NCBI RefSeq assembly: GCF_013364275.1
Contig: NZ_CP054932.1
Span: 5,146,001 to 5,210,000 of the forward strand
Origin: Actinomadura sp. NAK00032
Lineage (GTDB): Bacteria > Actinomycetota > Actinomycetes > Streptosporangiales > Streptosporangiaceae
Reading direction: 5' to 3'
Length of the DNA stretch: 64,000 nucleotides
This document shows positions 25,870-34,205 of the stretch, piece after piece. The notes beneath the pieces are model-generated. The model saw only the letters and a list, made by a program, of their open reading frames with translations, did no database searches and was not told the origin of the DNA. Made by a program: the position numbers and the translations under genes. How positions within the stretch are numbered: position 1 is the stretch's first letter; each line of letters opens with the position of its first letter.

Positions 25870-26229
25870 TCAGGTTAGGTCGAGGGTGCCGGTCTTGATC
25901 TGTGTTGCGAACGCCTGCCACGCGGACGGACCGAAGACCAGCTTCGGCCCGTCCGGGTTCTTGGAGTCCCGCACTGCCACGGCCGCCACCAAATCGGCCA
26001 CCTCGATGCACGCCCCACCGGTGTCCGTACTACGGCTGCTCTTCTGCCACTCAGCCGCGGAGATCCGCACCATGGGTGCCACCTCAACGCACTGGTCACC
26101 CGTACCAGTGCTGTAGCTGCTCTTTTGCCACCCTGACGGCACCAAGGCGACCTCAACGCGCTGTCCGCCAGCGTTAGTGCTGCGGCGACTCGTACGCCAT
26201 TGCACAGCCCACGGGTGCTGCGTACTCAT
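25870..26229 (-). CDS. DUF397 protein with three repeated DUF397 motifs
   Basis: 119 residues. The DUF397 entry motif occurs three times: WRTSRRSTNAGGQRVEVA, WQKSSYSTGTGDQCVEVA and WQKSSRSTDTGGACIEVA; only the last continues into the full domain (VAVRDSKNPDGPKLVFGPSAW). DUF397 proteins are encoded beside XRE/DUF5753 regulators in actinomycetes, and some pairs act like toxin-antitoxin or developmental modules. Start overlaps the upstream XRE stop (ATGA). Confidence 0.9.
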   Translation of the reverse strand: MSTQHPWAVQWRTSRRSTNAGGQRVEVALVPSGWQKSSYSTGTGDQCVEVAPMVRISAAEWQKSSRSTDTGGACIEVADLVAAVAVRDSKNPDGPKLVFGPSAWQAFATQIKTGTLDLT

Positions 26230-27053
26230 AGGCTCTCCAAGATCGTCCGGAGGAAGTCCAGTGAGTCCTCGGCGCTCATCGCCGAAGCCCTGATCAAATC
26301 GAAACGTACCCCATACTTCCGGACAGCTGCAGGGTGATCGACGAGCTGTCCACCGATGTGCCCTTCGACACGCACCGCATCCGAGTCATCCGCAAAACTC
26401 AGGATTGTGAACGGGCCGGGCAAGCCCGCGTAGGCACCCCTAGAAGTCGGGACGATCTGGACTGTGATGTGGGATAGCGCCGTCAAGTCGATGAGGTGCT
26501 GGATCTGCCCCTTCAGTACCTCCGGATCCCCGACCGGACGGCGGATGGCGTATTCGTCGAAGATTGCGACCATGTGGGGCGGCTTCTCTCGCTTGAAGAT
26601 CTCCTGTCGTTCCATTCGGGTCGCGACGAGTTGCTCGGCAGTCTCGGACGCCTGCTCCGACCTGAGTACCTCGTGTGCGTACTCGGGCGTCTGGAACAGC
26701 CCTGTGATGACCATGGTCTCGAAGATGTAGATCACCTCAGCCACGCGCTCTCGGGCGATGAAGTCCGGGAAGCCTGGGGGGAGGACGGCGAGGCGGCCGA
26801 AGTCCTTGATCCACTCCCAGATGCGGTGGAACGAGCCGTCCGTCTTGAAGAAGACGTCGCAGTCCTTGGCGAAGTCCTCGGACGGAGGGCTCCCGCCCGA
26901 CTCGATCTGGCCGATCCGCTGAGGCGAGTAGCCGAGCTTCTCCGCGAACTGTGGTCGCGACAAGTTGGACAATTCCCGCTTTGCGCGCAACTCGACGCCG
27001 AAGTATTCGGCGGGCGAGGACGGGACGCCGGGGTCGCGGGGGCGACGAGGCAT
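26226..27053 (-). CDS. XRE-family regulator with DUF5753 domain
   Basis: 275 residues. HTH at about 20-70 (NLSRPQFAEKLGYSPQRIGQIESG) and a DUF5753 domain (VITGLFQTPEYAHEVL, ATRMERQEIFKREKPPH, LPGPFTILSFADDSDAVRVEG). This is the standard partner of DUF397 proteins. ATG 27053 has GGAGG 5 nt upstream. Codon use is less GC-biased than most neighbours, as often seen for such pairs, which multiply and move in these genomes (inference). Confidence 0.92.
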   Translation of the reverse strand: MPRRPRDPGVPSSPAEYFGVELRAKRELSNLSRPQFAEKLGYSPQRIGQIESGGSPPSEDFAKDCDVFFKTDGSFHRIWEWIKDFGRLAVLPPGFPDFIARERVAEVIYIFETMVITGLFQTPEYAHEVLRSEQASETAEQLVATRMERQEIFKREKPPHMVAIFDEYAIRRPVGDPEVLKGQIQHLIDLTALSHITVQIVPTSRGAYAGLPGPFTILSFADDSDAVRVEGHIGGQLVDHPAAVRKYGVRFDLIRASAMSAEDSLDFLRTILESL

Positions 27054-27068
27054 GAGAACCTCCAGGGG

Positions 27069-27094
27069 TTTTCGAAAAAAAGATCGTTTTCGAA
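27069..27094. promoter_or_regulatory. AT-rich direct repeats upstream of the XRE gene
   Basis: TTTTCGAAAA (27069-27078, perfect palindrome) and TTTTCGAA (27087-27094), 18 bp apart, immediately upstream of the XRE ribosome site. Candidate operator for the XRE protein; no -10/-35 assigned. Confidence 0.35.
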
Positions 27095-27208
27095 CGGGGG
27101 GACGCGAGATTTGCCGCTTCTTCTTTCTCGCTCTTTCGGAGCGTAGCTCGATTACAGGAGGCTTGGAAGCGGTAACGGAGAGAAATCGCACCGAAAGTTC
27201 AAACGATC

Positions 27209-27466
27209 ATGGATACGTCCGTCAACCCCGCTGACCAGGCGTTGGCCCGCCTGCGCGCAGACTTCCAGGGCCATCGAATCTGGCGTGCGACACGCTACGA
27301 CGGAAGGCTCGGCGACTGGGTCGCCACTCTGCACGACCCTAAGGCCGGTGTAGATCCGACCGTTGTACGCAACACCGCAGAAGAACTCCGCAGGGCGCTT
27401 CTAGACGAACTCAGTCGCGCGTCCATCCACCGGGGCTCCGAACCCACTAAGTGGGTGCAATGGTAA
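27209..27466 (+). CDS. Small hypothetical protein
   Basis: 85 residues, MDTSVNPADQALARLRADFQ... with WRATRYDGRLGDWVATLHDP and a helical VVRNTAEELRRALLDELSRAS. Similar small proteins are common next to XRE/DUF397 pairs; function unknown. Its TAA overlaps the next gene's ATG by one base, so the two are co-translated. Confidence 0.65.
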   Translation: MDTSVNPADQALARLRADFQGHRIWRATRYDGRLGDWVATLHDPKAGVDPTVVRNTAEELRRALLDELSRASIHRGSEPTKWVQW

Positions 27467-28032
27467 TGCGGTGGATCGAAGCGAAGAATCTGAACGCAGG
27501 CGCCCCGACTTCTTCCATTACGGTCCACCTTGACCGACTTGCCCAAGAAGTCATTCGCGAAGGCTGGAAGGCCGTCCCGCGCTACGACGGTCCGCACCCG
27601 CTCCTACGCGTCTTCGATCCGGCCGTCCCGGACTTCGGCGAGAGCGTCACGCTCGTCCCCGGGACGACGCCCGGCGTCTGGTGGTATCGGTCGAGCACAG
27701 GCGAGCACTTGGCCCCGCACACCAAGCCGGTCCACGCGGCCGAGCAGATCACCCGGATCCTCACCCCGTACGTGGCGGCCGTCCTCGCCGCCCAGACCCA
27801 CCGGCGCGAGACCACCGGCGAGCAGCGCCCCATCCCCCGGCCCCACCCGGACCAGCCGCACGCCACGACGATCGCCAGCCTGCAAGACCGCTCCGGCGTC
27901 ATCTGCTGGTGGGGCTCCTGCACGGAGGAGTGGTGGGCGCTCATCCCCGGCGGGACGCAATGGCAGATCGTCAGCGCCCCCGACCCCGAAGCCCTCATCG
28001 AGACCATCCTCAACGCCCGCACCCACCGCTGA
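27466..28032 (+). CDS. Hypothetical protein, partner of the preceding small protein
   Basis: 188 residues from ATG 27466 (ATG 27460 also possible). Soluble, with repeated Trp-rich parts (GVWWYRSSTGEHLAP; VICWWGSCTEEWWALIPGG) suggesting two related beta-rich halves, about 60 and 50 residues long. No family recognised with confidence. Translationally coupled to the 85-residue gene. A very strong hairpin follows. Confidence 0.65.
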   Translation: MRWIEAKNLNAGAPTSSITVHLDRLAQEVIREGWKAVPRYDGPHPLLRVFDPAVPDFGESVTLVPGTTPGVWWYRSSTGEHLAPHTKPVHAAEQITRILTPYVAAVLAAQTHRRETTGEQRPIPRPHPDQPHATTIASLQDRSGVICWWGSCTEEWWALIPGGTQWQIVSAPDPEALIETILNARTHR

Positions 28033-28042
28033 CCCACAAGCC

Positions 28043-28089
28043 GCCGCGCGGTGGGGGAGGTTCCTCCCGTCCCTCCCCCACCGCGCGGC
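28043..28089. terminator. 18-bp perfect stem hairpin (terminator)
   Basis: 28043-28060 (GCCGCGCGGTGGGGGAGG) is exactly complementary to 28072-28089, loop of 11 nt, starting 11 nt after the upstream stop. No T-tract, as usual for GC-rich actinobacterial terminators. The remainder to 28298 holds no other feature I can name. Confidence 0.65.
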
Positions 28090-28298
28090 CTCCCTGTCGC
28101 GGTCGAGGTGCGAGTACGTCCTGCGATCGCTAGGGCGGCACGCCTGCCACTCGTCCGCCCCGGACAGGCGCTGCGCCGACTCCCCCGACCGTCTCACCTG
28201 GGCGCCACCTGCTGCGGCCGCCGCCCCTTCTGAGCAGGGGGAGCCGCGGTCACTACGATCGCGATGCCCTCACACAGGCCCCGACGAAATGAGCGCCC

Positions 28299-28766
28299 AT
28301 GAGCGACGACGTCCTGTCGGTCATCCCGACCGATCCGCAGTGGCAGCCGGGCGGCGCGGCGGCCGAGCGGGCCGCCGGACTCGCCGCGGAACTGGCGCCC
28401 GGCGTTCCCGGCGGCGCGGACGTCGACATCGACGTCACCTGGCACGACACCCTCACGCCCGTCGACTGCGGTGGCAATCTGGAACGGATCGGGTGCCCGC
28501 GCTGCAGTGGCTCGATCGGCACCGATTGGTGGGCCGACCTGCTCGAAGCCCATGCCGCGGACGGCTTCGCCACCTTGGCGGTGACGGTGCCGTGCTGCGG
28601 CGCCGCCACGTCGCTGGACGTGCTGGACTATGACTGGCCGTGCGGGTTCGCCCGCTTCGAGATCGCGATCTGGAATCCCGAACGCACCTGGTTCGACGAC
28701 GAGGATCTGGCCGCCATCGCCAGCGCGCTCGGCCACCCCGTCAGGCAGATCAGAGCCCATATCTGA
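28299..28766 (+). CDS. Hypothetical protein with Cys-rich, zinc-ribbon-like centre
   Basis: 155 residues. N-terminal Ala/Gly-rich part, then CGGNLERIGCPRCSGSIG and, 35 residues on, VTVPCCGAATSLDVLDYDW: a CPxC and a CCG pair that could bind zinc. The C-terminus FARFEIAIWNPERTWFDDEDLAAIASALG is helical. No function assigned. Confidence 0.65.
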   Translation: MSDDVLSVIPTDPQWQPGGAAAERAAGLAAELAPGVPGGADVDIDVTWHDTLTPVDCGGNLERIGCPRCSGSIGTDWWADLLEAHAADGFATLAVTVPCCGAATSLDVLDYDWPCGFARFEIAIWNPERTWFDDEDLAAIASALGHPVRQIRAHI

Positions 28767-28791
28767 CCCGGGGGTGATGCCGGGACGGGCC

Positions 28792-29061
28792 CTAGGAGAC
28801 GGCTTCGAGGGGAAGGCCGGTGCCGCGCCAGGTGGCGGCCAGGTCCTGCACGGGGATGTCGAGGGCCTCGCCCAGGCGGACGATCGTGCCGAAGCCGGGG
28901 GTGGGCAGGCGGCCGGTCTCGATCTTGCGGAGGGTCTCCGGGGAGATGCCGGCCGCGAGCGCGACGTCGGCGAGGTCGCGGCCGGCCCGCGCCCGGCGCA
29001 GCAGGGCGCCGAGGCGCCTGCCGGCTTCGATCTGTTCGGGCGTGAGCGGTTGGCGAACCAT
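28792..29061 (-). CDS. Small XRE-family HTH regulator
   Basis: 89 residues, almost only the HTH domain: RRLGALLRRARAGRDLADVALAAGISPETLRKIETGRLPTP in two blocks, then FGTIVRLGEALDIPVQDLA. It diverges from a methionine aminopeptidase gene; two GGTAT-N4-ATACC sites between them overlap both -10 boxes, so it probably represses both genes. Confidence 0.85.
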   Translation of the reverse strand: MVRQPLTPEQIEAGRRLGALLRRARAGRDLADVALAAGISPETLRKIETGRLPTPGFGTIVRLGEALDIPVQDLAATWRGTGLPLEAVS

Positions 29062-29078
29062 GGCCCCAGGATAGGAGT

Positions 29079-29092
29079 GGTATTTCTATACC
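29079..29092. promoter_or_regulatory. XRE operator 1
   Basis: GGTATTTCTATACC (5-bp arms, N4 spacer). On the reverse strand it contains the XRE -10 box TATAGA. Confidence 0.65.
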
Positions 29093-29112
29093 GTCAAGCG
29101 CTACAGTCGGCC

Positions 29113-29126
29113 GGTATAGTAATACC
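29113..29126. promoter_or_regulatory. XRE operator 2
   Basis: GGTATAGTAATACC, same GGTAT-N4-ATACC plan, centred 34 bp from operator 1. It contains TATAGT (29115-29120), the likely -10 of the aminopeptidase gene. Confidence 0.65.
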
Positions 29127-29151
29127 GAAACTCCCTGGACGTGAGGTACTC

Positions 29152-29934
29152 GTGATCGAACTGAAGACGCCCGCGGAGATCGAGCGCATGCACGTGACCG
29201 GCCGTTTCGTCGCCGAGGTGCTCTCGGAGGTCGGCCGGCTCGCCGCGGTGGGCGTCAACCTGCTTGACCTGGAGAACCACGCGCGCACCATGCTCAAGGA
29301 GCGCGGCGCCGAGTCATGCTACTGGGACTACGCCCCGTCCTTCGGCAACGGCCCGTTCCGCAACGTCATCTGCCTGTCGGTGAACGACGCCGTCCTGCAC
29401 GGCCTCCCCCACGACTACACGCTGCGCGACGGGGACGTCCTCAGCGCGGACATCGCGGTCAGCATCGACGGCTGGGTGGCCGACTCGGCGCGCACGGTCA
29501 TCGTCGGGACGCCCGCCGACGATGACCTGCGGCTCATCCGCGCCACCGAGGAGGCCCTGGAGGCGGCGATCGACACGGCGCGGCCGGGCAACCGCCTGGG
29601 CGACATCTCGGCGGCGATCGAGGCGGTCGCCACCGGCTACGGCTACCCGGTGAACGACGAGTTCGGCGGCCACGGCCTCGGCCGCACCATGCACGAGGGG
29701 CCGCACGTGTCGAACAAGGGCAAGGCGGGCCGCGGCCTCACCCTGCGGCCGGGCCTGACCCTCGCGCTCGAACCCTGGTTCGCCCGCACCACCGATCGGA
29801 TCGTCTACGACCCCGACGGCTGGACCATCCGGTCGGCCGACGGCTCGCGCACGGCCCACTCCGAGCACACGGTGGCCATCACCGCCGACGGCCCCCTCGT
29901 CCTCACGCGGCGCGAGTCGGAGCAGACCTCCTAG
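29152..29934 (+). CDS. map: Type I methionine aminopeptidase
   Basis: 260 residues. Removes N-terminal Met from new proteins. Metal ligands visible: two Asp in ADIAVSIDGWVADSA, His in GGHGLGRTMHEGPHV, Glu in ALEPWF and Glu in SEHTVAIT. GTG 29152 is chosen; the long upstream frame lacks coding character. Because a housekeeping copy is usually encoded beside the translation genes, this XRE-controlled copy is likely an accessory paralogue (inference). Confidence 0.9.
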   Translation: MIELKTPAEIERMHVTGRFVAEVLSEVGRLAAVGVNLLDLENHARTMLKERGAESCYWDYAPSFGNGPFRNVICLSVNDAVLHGLPHDYTLRDGDVLSADIAVSIDGWVADSARTVIVGTPADDDLRLIRATEEALEAAIDTARPGNRLGDISAAIEAVATGYGYPVNDEFGGHGLGRTMHEGPHVSNKGKAGRGLTLRPGLTLALEPWFARTTDRIVYDPDGWTIRSADGSRTAHSEHTVAITADGPLVLTRRESEQTS

Positions 29935-29990
29935 CGCGCCGGCGGCGAGCAGGGCGTCCGGCGATCCGGAGCCGGGGCCCGCTTGCCAAG

Positions 29991-30018
29991 GTGAGTGAGT
30001 GGCTGTACATTCACTCTC
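29991..30018. promoter_or_regulatory. TetR operator in front of its own gene
   Basis: GAGTGAGTG (29993-30001) and TCACTC (30011-30016) flank CTGTACAT, directly before ATG 30019. The same plan recurs before the MFS gene. Confidence 0.55.
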
Positions 30019-30609
30019 ATGAGCCGAGGCATCCTCTCCACCGCCGAGTCCCGCAGGCCGGTCGTCGCGGCCGCCGCCGTGCGGGAGTTCGCGGGCGGCG
30101 GCTTCCACGGGACGACGATCGCGGACGTCGCGCGGGCGGCGAAGATCTCGCCCGCCTACGTCTCCAAGCTCTTCCCGACCAAGGAGAAGCTGTTCGTCGC
30201 CGCCCTGGACACGTGCTTCGACCTGGTGCTGGACGCCTTGGAGAACGCCGCCGAAAGCGCCGCCTCCACCGCGCCCGACGCCGCGCCCGACGCCGCGCCC
30301 GACGCCGCGCCCGACGCCGTGCTCGACGCGATGGGCGCCGCGTACGCGAAGCTCATCGGCGACCGCACGCTGCTGCTCATGCAGGTCCACGCGCAGTCGG
30401 TCGCCGACGTCCCCGAGATCGGCGCGGCGCTGCGAGCCGGGCTGAAGCGCATGGTCGACCTGGCCAAGACGCGCTCCGGCGCGCCCGACGAGAAGGTGCA
30501 GGAGTTCATGGCGCGCGGCCAGCTCTGCCACCTGCTGGTGACGGCCGGCGTCACCGAGGTGTCCGAGAGCTGGGCCCGGCTGCTCGACGCCGGGTTCCGG
30601 CACCCGTAA
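30019..30609 (+). CDS. TetR-family regulator of the adjacent MFS transporter
   Basis: 196 residues. HTH FHGTTIADVARAAKISPAYVSKLFPTKEKL in two blocks near 30-60. A PDAAPDAAPDAAPDA tract at about 85-100 comes from a 12-bp tandem repeat and should be a flexible linker in an otherwise helical domain. It precedes a hairpin and the MFS gene; both promoters carry GAGTGA/TCACTC sites, so it probably represses itself and the exporter. Confidence 0.87.
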   Translation: MSRGILSTAESRRPVVAAAAVREFAGGGFHGTTIADVARAAKISPAYVSKLFPTKEKLFVAALDTCFDLVLDALENAAESAASTAPDAAPDAAPDAAPDAVLDAMGAAYAKLIGDRTLLLMQVHAQSVADVPEIGAALRAGLKRMVDLAKTRSGAPDEKVQEFMARGQLCHLLVTAGVTEVSESWARLLDAGFRHP

Positions 30610-30614
30610 GGCAG

Positions 30615-30636
30615 AAGGGCGCACTTGGGCGCCCTT
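30615..30636 (+). terminator. Terminator after tetR
   Basis: AAGGGCGC-ACTTGG-GCGCCCTT, 8-bp perfect stem, 5 nt after the stop, followed by CGCTTTCG. It separates tetR from the MFS promoter. Confidence 0.55.
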
Positions 30637-30649
30637 CGCTTTCGCCCTG

Positions 30650-30673
30650 GAGAGTGAGTGACTGTTCACTCTC
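30650..30673. promoter_or_regulatory. TetR operator in front of the MFS gene
   Basis: GAGAGTGA-GTGACTGT-TCACTCTC, 8-bp perfect arms, 24 bp before ATG 30697 and matching the site before tetR. Confidence 0.65.
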
Positions 30674-30696
30674 TTCACTGGCCCGAGGGAAGGCTC

Positions 30697-31932
30697 ATGA
30701 ACGACACGGAGACCGCCACCGCCGTCCTCGCGGCCCCGGCGACCGGACGCGGCGCGCCCACTGCGGCGGCTCGGGGCGCCGTGCTGGCGGCGGCCGGGCT
30801 GACGCTCATGGCCGCGGCCGTCATCGCGCCGAGCCTGCCCGCGATGGCCGAGGCGTTCGGGGGCACACCGGCCGCGGAGTCGGCGGTCCGGCTCGCGCTG
30901 ACGATCACTTCGCTCGCGATCGCGGTCAGCGCACCGCTCGCGGGCGCGCTCACCGACCGGTTCGGCCGCCGGGGCGTCCTGCTGGGCGGGCTCGTCCTCT
31001 ACGCGCTGGCCGGGACGGCGGGCGCCCTCGCCCCTGGCCTGGGCGTTCTGATCGCCACCCGCGCTCTGCTCGGCGTCGCCGTCGGCGGGATCATCACCGC
31101 CGTCACCGCCACCCTCACCGACTGGTTCGACGGCGATCTGCGGGCGCGGTACCTCGGCTTGCAGCAGGCTGCGGCGAGCCTCGGCGGCGTGGTCCTGCTC
31201 CCCGTGGCCGGGCTGCTGTCCGGGCTCGGCTGGCGGGCGCCCTTCTGGCTCTACGGCACCGGCATCCTGGTCGGCGCGGCCGTGTTCGCCACCGTCCGAC
31301 AGACCAGACCTACGCCCACACGGCCAGCGCCTGGCAGCGGGCCAAGCCCGACCTTGCAAGGCCGGACGACCACCGCGCGCATCGCCGGAATCTACGGCCT
31401 CGCCTTGGCCGCCACCGTCGTGTTCTACATGGCACCCACCCAGGTGCCGTTCCTACTGGACGGCTCCGGCGCCGGGCCCACCGTCGTCGGGCTCGCCATC
31501 GCCGCGAGCACGCTGACCGGGCTCTTCGGCGCCCTGGCCTATCCCGTCCTGTGGCGGCACGTTCCGACGTCGGCGATCACCGCGTTCGGCATCGCGGCGC
31601 TCGGCACCGGGTGGCTGCTGGTCGCCACGGCGAGCCTCCCGGGCGTCTTCGCCGGTCTGCTGGTCGGCGGCCTGGGGGTGGGCGTGACCGTCCCGAACCT
31701 CAACCTCGTCCTGAGCGGCCTGGCGCCGGCCGTGCACCGGGGACGCGTCCTGGCCGGGCTCGTGTCGGGGATCTTCCTGGGCCAGTTCCTCTCCCCCATC
31801 GCGGTCGCACCGCTGGCCGCCGCGACCGGCGTCGCCGGCGCCTTCGGCTGGACCGGTGCCGCCGCCCTCACCGCCTCCCTCATCGCCGGGACGGCGGCCC
31901 TCGCCGCCGCCCGCTCACACCGCCCGGCCTGA
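30697..31932 (+). CDS. MFS transporter (multidrug-efflux type)
   Basis: 411 residues, 12 predicted hydrophobic segments. The MFS motif A appears as GALTDRFGRRGVLLGG between helices 2 and 3, and the motif C region GVAVGGIITA follows. Arrangement with a TetR gene and shared operator suggests drug or metabolite efflux in the inner membrane. The central loop (TRPTPTRPAPGSGPSPT) is Pro-rich. Start ATG 30697. Confidence 0.88.
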   Translation: MNDTETATAVLAAPATGRGAPTAAARGAVLAAAGLTLMAAAVIAPSLPAMAEAFGGTPAAESAVRLALTITSLAIAVSAPLAGALTDRFGRRGVLLGGLVLYALAGTAGALAPGLGVLIATRALLGVAVGGIITAVTATLTDWFDGDLRARYLGLQQAAASLGGVVLLPVAGLLSGLGWRAPFWLYGTGILVGAAVFATVRQTRPTPTRPAPGSGPSPTLQGRTTTARIAGIYGLALAATVVFYMAPTQVPFLLDGSGAGPTVVGLAIAASTLTGLFGALAYPVLWRHVPTSAITAFGIAALGTGWLLVATASLPGVFAGLLVGGLGVGVTVPNLNLVLSGLAPAVHRGRVLAGLVSGIFLGQFLSPIAVAPLAAATGVAGAFGWTGAAALTASLIAGTAALAAARSHRPA

Positions 31933-31960
31933 CGCCGGGCACGACCGAAAGGAAAGCACC

Positions 31961-32380
31961 ATGATCGTCCACGGCAACCGCTTCACCTTCAAGCCCGGCA
32001 CCTCGGCCGCCGAGATCGAGGAGGCCCTGGAGAGCCTGCGCAACCAGGGCCGCTCCATCCCGGCCGTGCGGTCCTTCACCGTCGGCCGCGATTACGGCGG
32101 CGAGTACGAGTGGGGCGCCACGTTCGTCCTCGACGACCTGGACGGCTACTGGGAGTACCTCACCCACCCGGCCCACATGCGGACCGACCGCATCGGCCTG
32201 CCGCTCCTGGACACGTTCGCCTCGTTCGACATCACCGACGACCTCGACCCCGAGATGGCCGCCAAGATCGCCGCCCTGCACCAGCGCCGCTACGACCAGG
32301 ACGCCGAGCTGACCGAACTCGTCTCCAACCTGCCCGACTACACCGGCAGCGCGGCCCCGGGCCCCCACGGGGGCAAGTGA
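31961..32380 (+). CDS. Dabb-family (stress-responsive alpha/beta barrel) protein
   Basis: 139 residues: MIVHGNRFTFKPGTSAAEIEEALESLR, VRSFTVGRDYGGEYEWGATFVL, DLDGYWEYLTHPAHM. This is the dimeric ferredoxin-like Dabb fold, used by some polyketide cyclases and stress proteins; no specific reaction can be assigned. GAAAGGAAAG precedes ATG 31961, 28 nt after the MFS stop, so it is probably co-transcribed. Confidence 0.85.
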   Translation: MIVHGNRFTFKPGTSAAEIEEALESLRNQGRSIPAVRSFTVGRDYGGEYEWGATFVLDDLDGYWEYLTHPAHMRTDRIGLPLLDTFASFDITDDLDPEMAAKIAALHQRRYDQDAELTELVSNLPDYTGSAAPGPHGGK

Positions 32381-32457
32381 CCGACCGGCCGGAGGCGGCC
32401 CGGTGCACCCCCGCGGTGCGCCGGGCCGTTTCCCTTCCCGCGTGAGGGCGGGCGGGG

Positions 32458-33309
32458 TCAGGCGGGTTTGACGGCCACGCCGCCGAAGGCGCCGGCCTGG
32501 GCCTGGGTGAGGGCGGCGTCGTGGGGGTTGCCGTCGGGGCGCCAGTCGGTGACGGGGACGACGCCCGGGTCGAGGAGGTCCCAGCCGGTGAAGAACCCGG
32601 TGACGCGGTCGCGGGAGCGCGGGGTCAGGTTCACGCCGCCGGCCCGGTAGGTGCGGACCACGGCCGCGGCCTCCTCCGGGTCGTCCACGAGGTCGGTGGT
32701 GGAGTGGGAGAAGATCATCACGCTGCCGGGCGGCATGGCGGCCTTGTAGTGCTCCAGGATGTCGCCCGGGTCGTCCTCGTCCGGGATGAAGTGCAGGAGG
32801 GCGACGGTGAGCAGGGCCACCGGCCGGGTGAAGTCGATCAGGGCGCGGGTCTCGGCGGCGGCGAGGATCTTCTCGTGGTCGCGGAAGTCGGCGTCCAGGT
32901 AGGCGGTGCGGCCCTCGGGGCTGCCGGCGAGCAGCGCGCGGGCGTGCGTCAGGACGATCGGGTCGTTGTCGACGTAGACGACGCGGGAGTCGGAGGCGAC
33001 GGACTGGGCGACCTCGTGGGTGTTGTCGGACGCCGGGATGCCGGTGCCGATGTCGAGGTACTGGCGGATGCCCATGTCCGCGGCGAGCCGGACCGCGCGG
33101 CCGAGGAAGCGGCGGTTGGCGCGGGCGCCGGTGGCGACGTCGGGGAAGATCTGCAGCACCTTGGCGGCGGCGTCGCGGTCGGCCGCGAAGTTGTCCTTGC
33201 CGCCCAGGTAGTAGTCGTACATGCGGGCCGAGTGGGGGACGTCGGTGCGCAGGTCGAGGGACGGCGCGCGCTCGCCCGGCCAGTCCGGACGTGGATCGTT
33301 CTCCGCCAC
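32458..33309 (-). CDS. SAM-dependent methyltransferase, DUF574 (Methyltransf_19) family
   Basis: 283 residues: DVPHSARMYDYYLGGKDNFAADR, SAM-binding YLDIGTGIPASDNTHEVAQ, VVYVDNDPIVLTHARALL, and LLHFIPDEDDPGDI. This actinomycete-specific family is abundant and functionally obscure. GTG 33309 with a GGTGGGG upstream. Stands alone. Confidence 0.9.
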   Translation of the reverse strand: MAENDPRPDWPGERAPSLDLRTDVPHSARMYDYYLGGKDNFAADRDAAAKVLQIFPDVATGARANRRFLGRAVRLAADMGIRQYLDIGTGIPASDNTHEVAQSVASDSRVVYVDNDPIVLTHARALLAGSPEGRTAYLDADFRDHEKILAAAETRALIDFTRPVALLTVALLHFIPDEDDPGDILEHYKAAMPPGSVMIFSHSTTDLVDDPEEAAAVVRTYRAGGVNLTPRSRDRVTGFFTGWDLLDPGVVPVTDWRPDGNPHDAALTQAQAGAFGGVAVKPA

Positions 33310-33562
33310 CAGAACCCCACCTATTCATCTGTTGTCCGACTTAACCGATCTTTGCCGACATGCTAGCCCGCATCGCGATCGCCCGCCGCACATACGCCGA
33401 GGTCGGCGGCCACGCGGGCGGCGGTCTCGCGGAGCCATGGACGCCCGGGCGGGCGCCCGTCCCGCTGCCGCGCGCCCGCAAACGGACCCGGGAACGTCCG
33501 TAATCGGCGAATCAGTGGAAATGCGAACGCGGTTCCCGGCGCGCATGGGATGATCTCCGGCC

Positions 33563-34144
33563 GTGGAGCCACCGAATCACGCCCCTTACGGAAATGGCGG
33601 CGCGCCCTACGGCGCCCCCTACGGCGCGCCGCCGAATGCACCCCATGGCACGCCGCCGAATGCGCCCTTCGGCGCGGCTCAGCCGATGCCTTATACGCCG
33701 CCGCAGCAGCAAATGCCCTATGGCATGCCGCAGGCGGCGCCGATGCATCTCCAATGCCGTTTCTGCGGCTGCGTCCCCGCCGTGGACACGACCTTCCGCG
33801 GCCACCGCGGAATGATCCTCGTGATGTCCTTCCTGCACGTGAAGGGCCCCTTCTGCCGGGACTGCGGGCTGTCGGTGTTCCGCGACATGACGGCCAAGAC
33901 GCTGATCGGCGGCTGGTGGGGCTACATCTCGTTCATCGCCACGCCGGTCACCGTGCTGATCAACCTGGCCCGGCACGGGAAGGTGGCCGGGCTCGCGGCC
34001 CCGACGCCGCCGCCCGACGGCCGGCCGCACGGGCGGCCCGCCGACCCGGGGCCGCCGCTGATGACCCGGCCCATCGCGATCATCGGGGCGCTGGTGCCGC
34101 TGCTGCTCGCCGTCCTCGTCGTCGCCGTGAACCTCGCCGGCTGA
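33563..34144 (+). CDS. Membrane protein with Pro-rich N-terminus and Cys pairs
   Basis: 193 residues. Residues 1-60 are a PYGAP/PPNAP-type repeat rich in Pro, Ala, Gly, Tyr. Then LQCRFCGCVPAVDTTFRGHRGM and PFCRDCGLSVFRDM give two CxxC pairs, a likely zinc site. Two hydrophobic segments follow (WWGYISFIATPVTVLINLA; IAIIGALVPLLLAVLVVAV). Actinobacteria have many such 'proline-rich plus zinc ribbon' membrane proteins of unknown role. GTG 33563. Confidence 0.75.
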   Translation: MEPPNHAPYGNGGAPYGAPYGAPPNAPHGTPPNAPFGAAQPMPYTPPQQQMPYGMPQAAPMHLQCRFCGCVPAVDTTFRGHRGMILVMSFLHVKGPFCRDCGLSVFRDMTAKTLIGGWWGYISFIATPVTVLINLARHGKVAGLAAPTPPPDGRPHGRPADPGPPLMTRPIAIIGALVPLLLAVLVVAVNLAG

Positions 34145-34205
34145 GCGCCCGGGCGGGCCCTCGGGCGGCCTGGCCGCCGGGGGCGGAGCCTGCGATCCTG
34201 GACGC

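Noticed and set aside
30271..30320. 12-bp GC repeat in the tetR gene as a phase-variation site
   Set aside because: The unit is a multiple of three, so copy change would not shift the frame.
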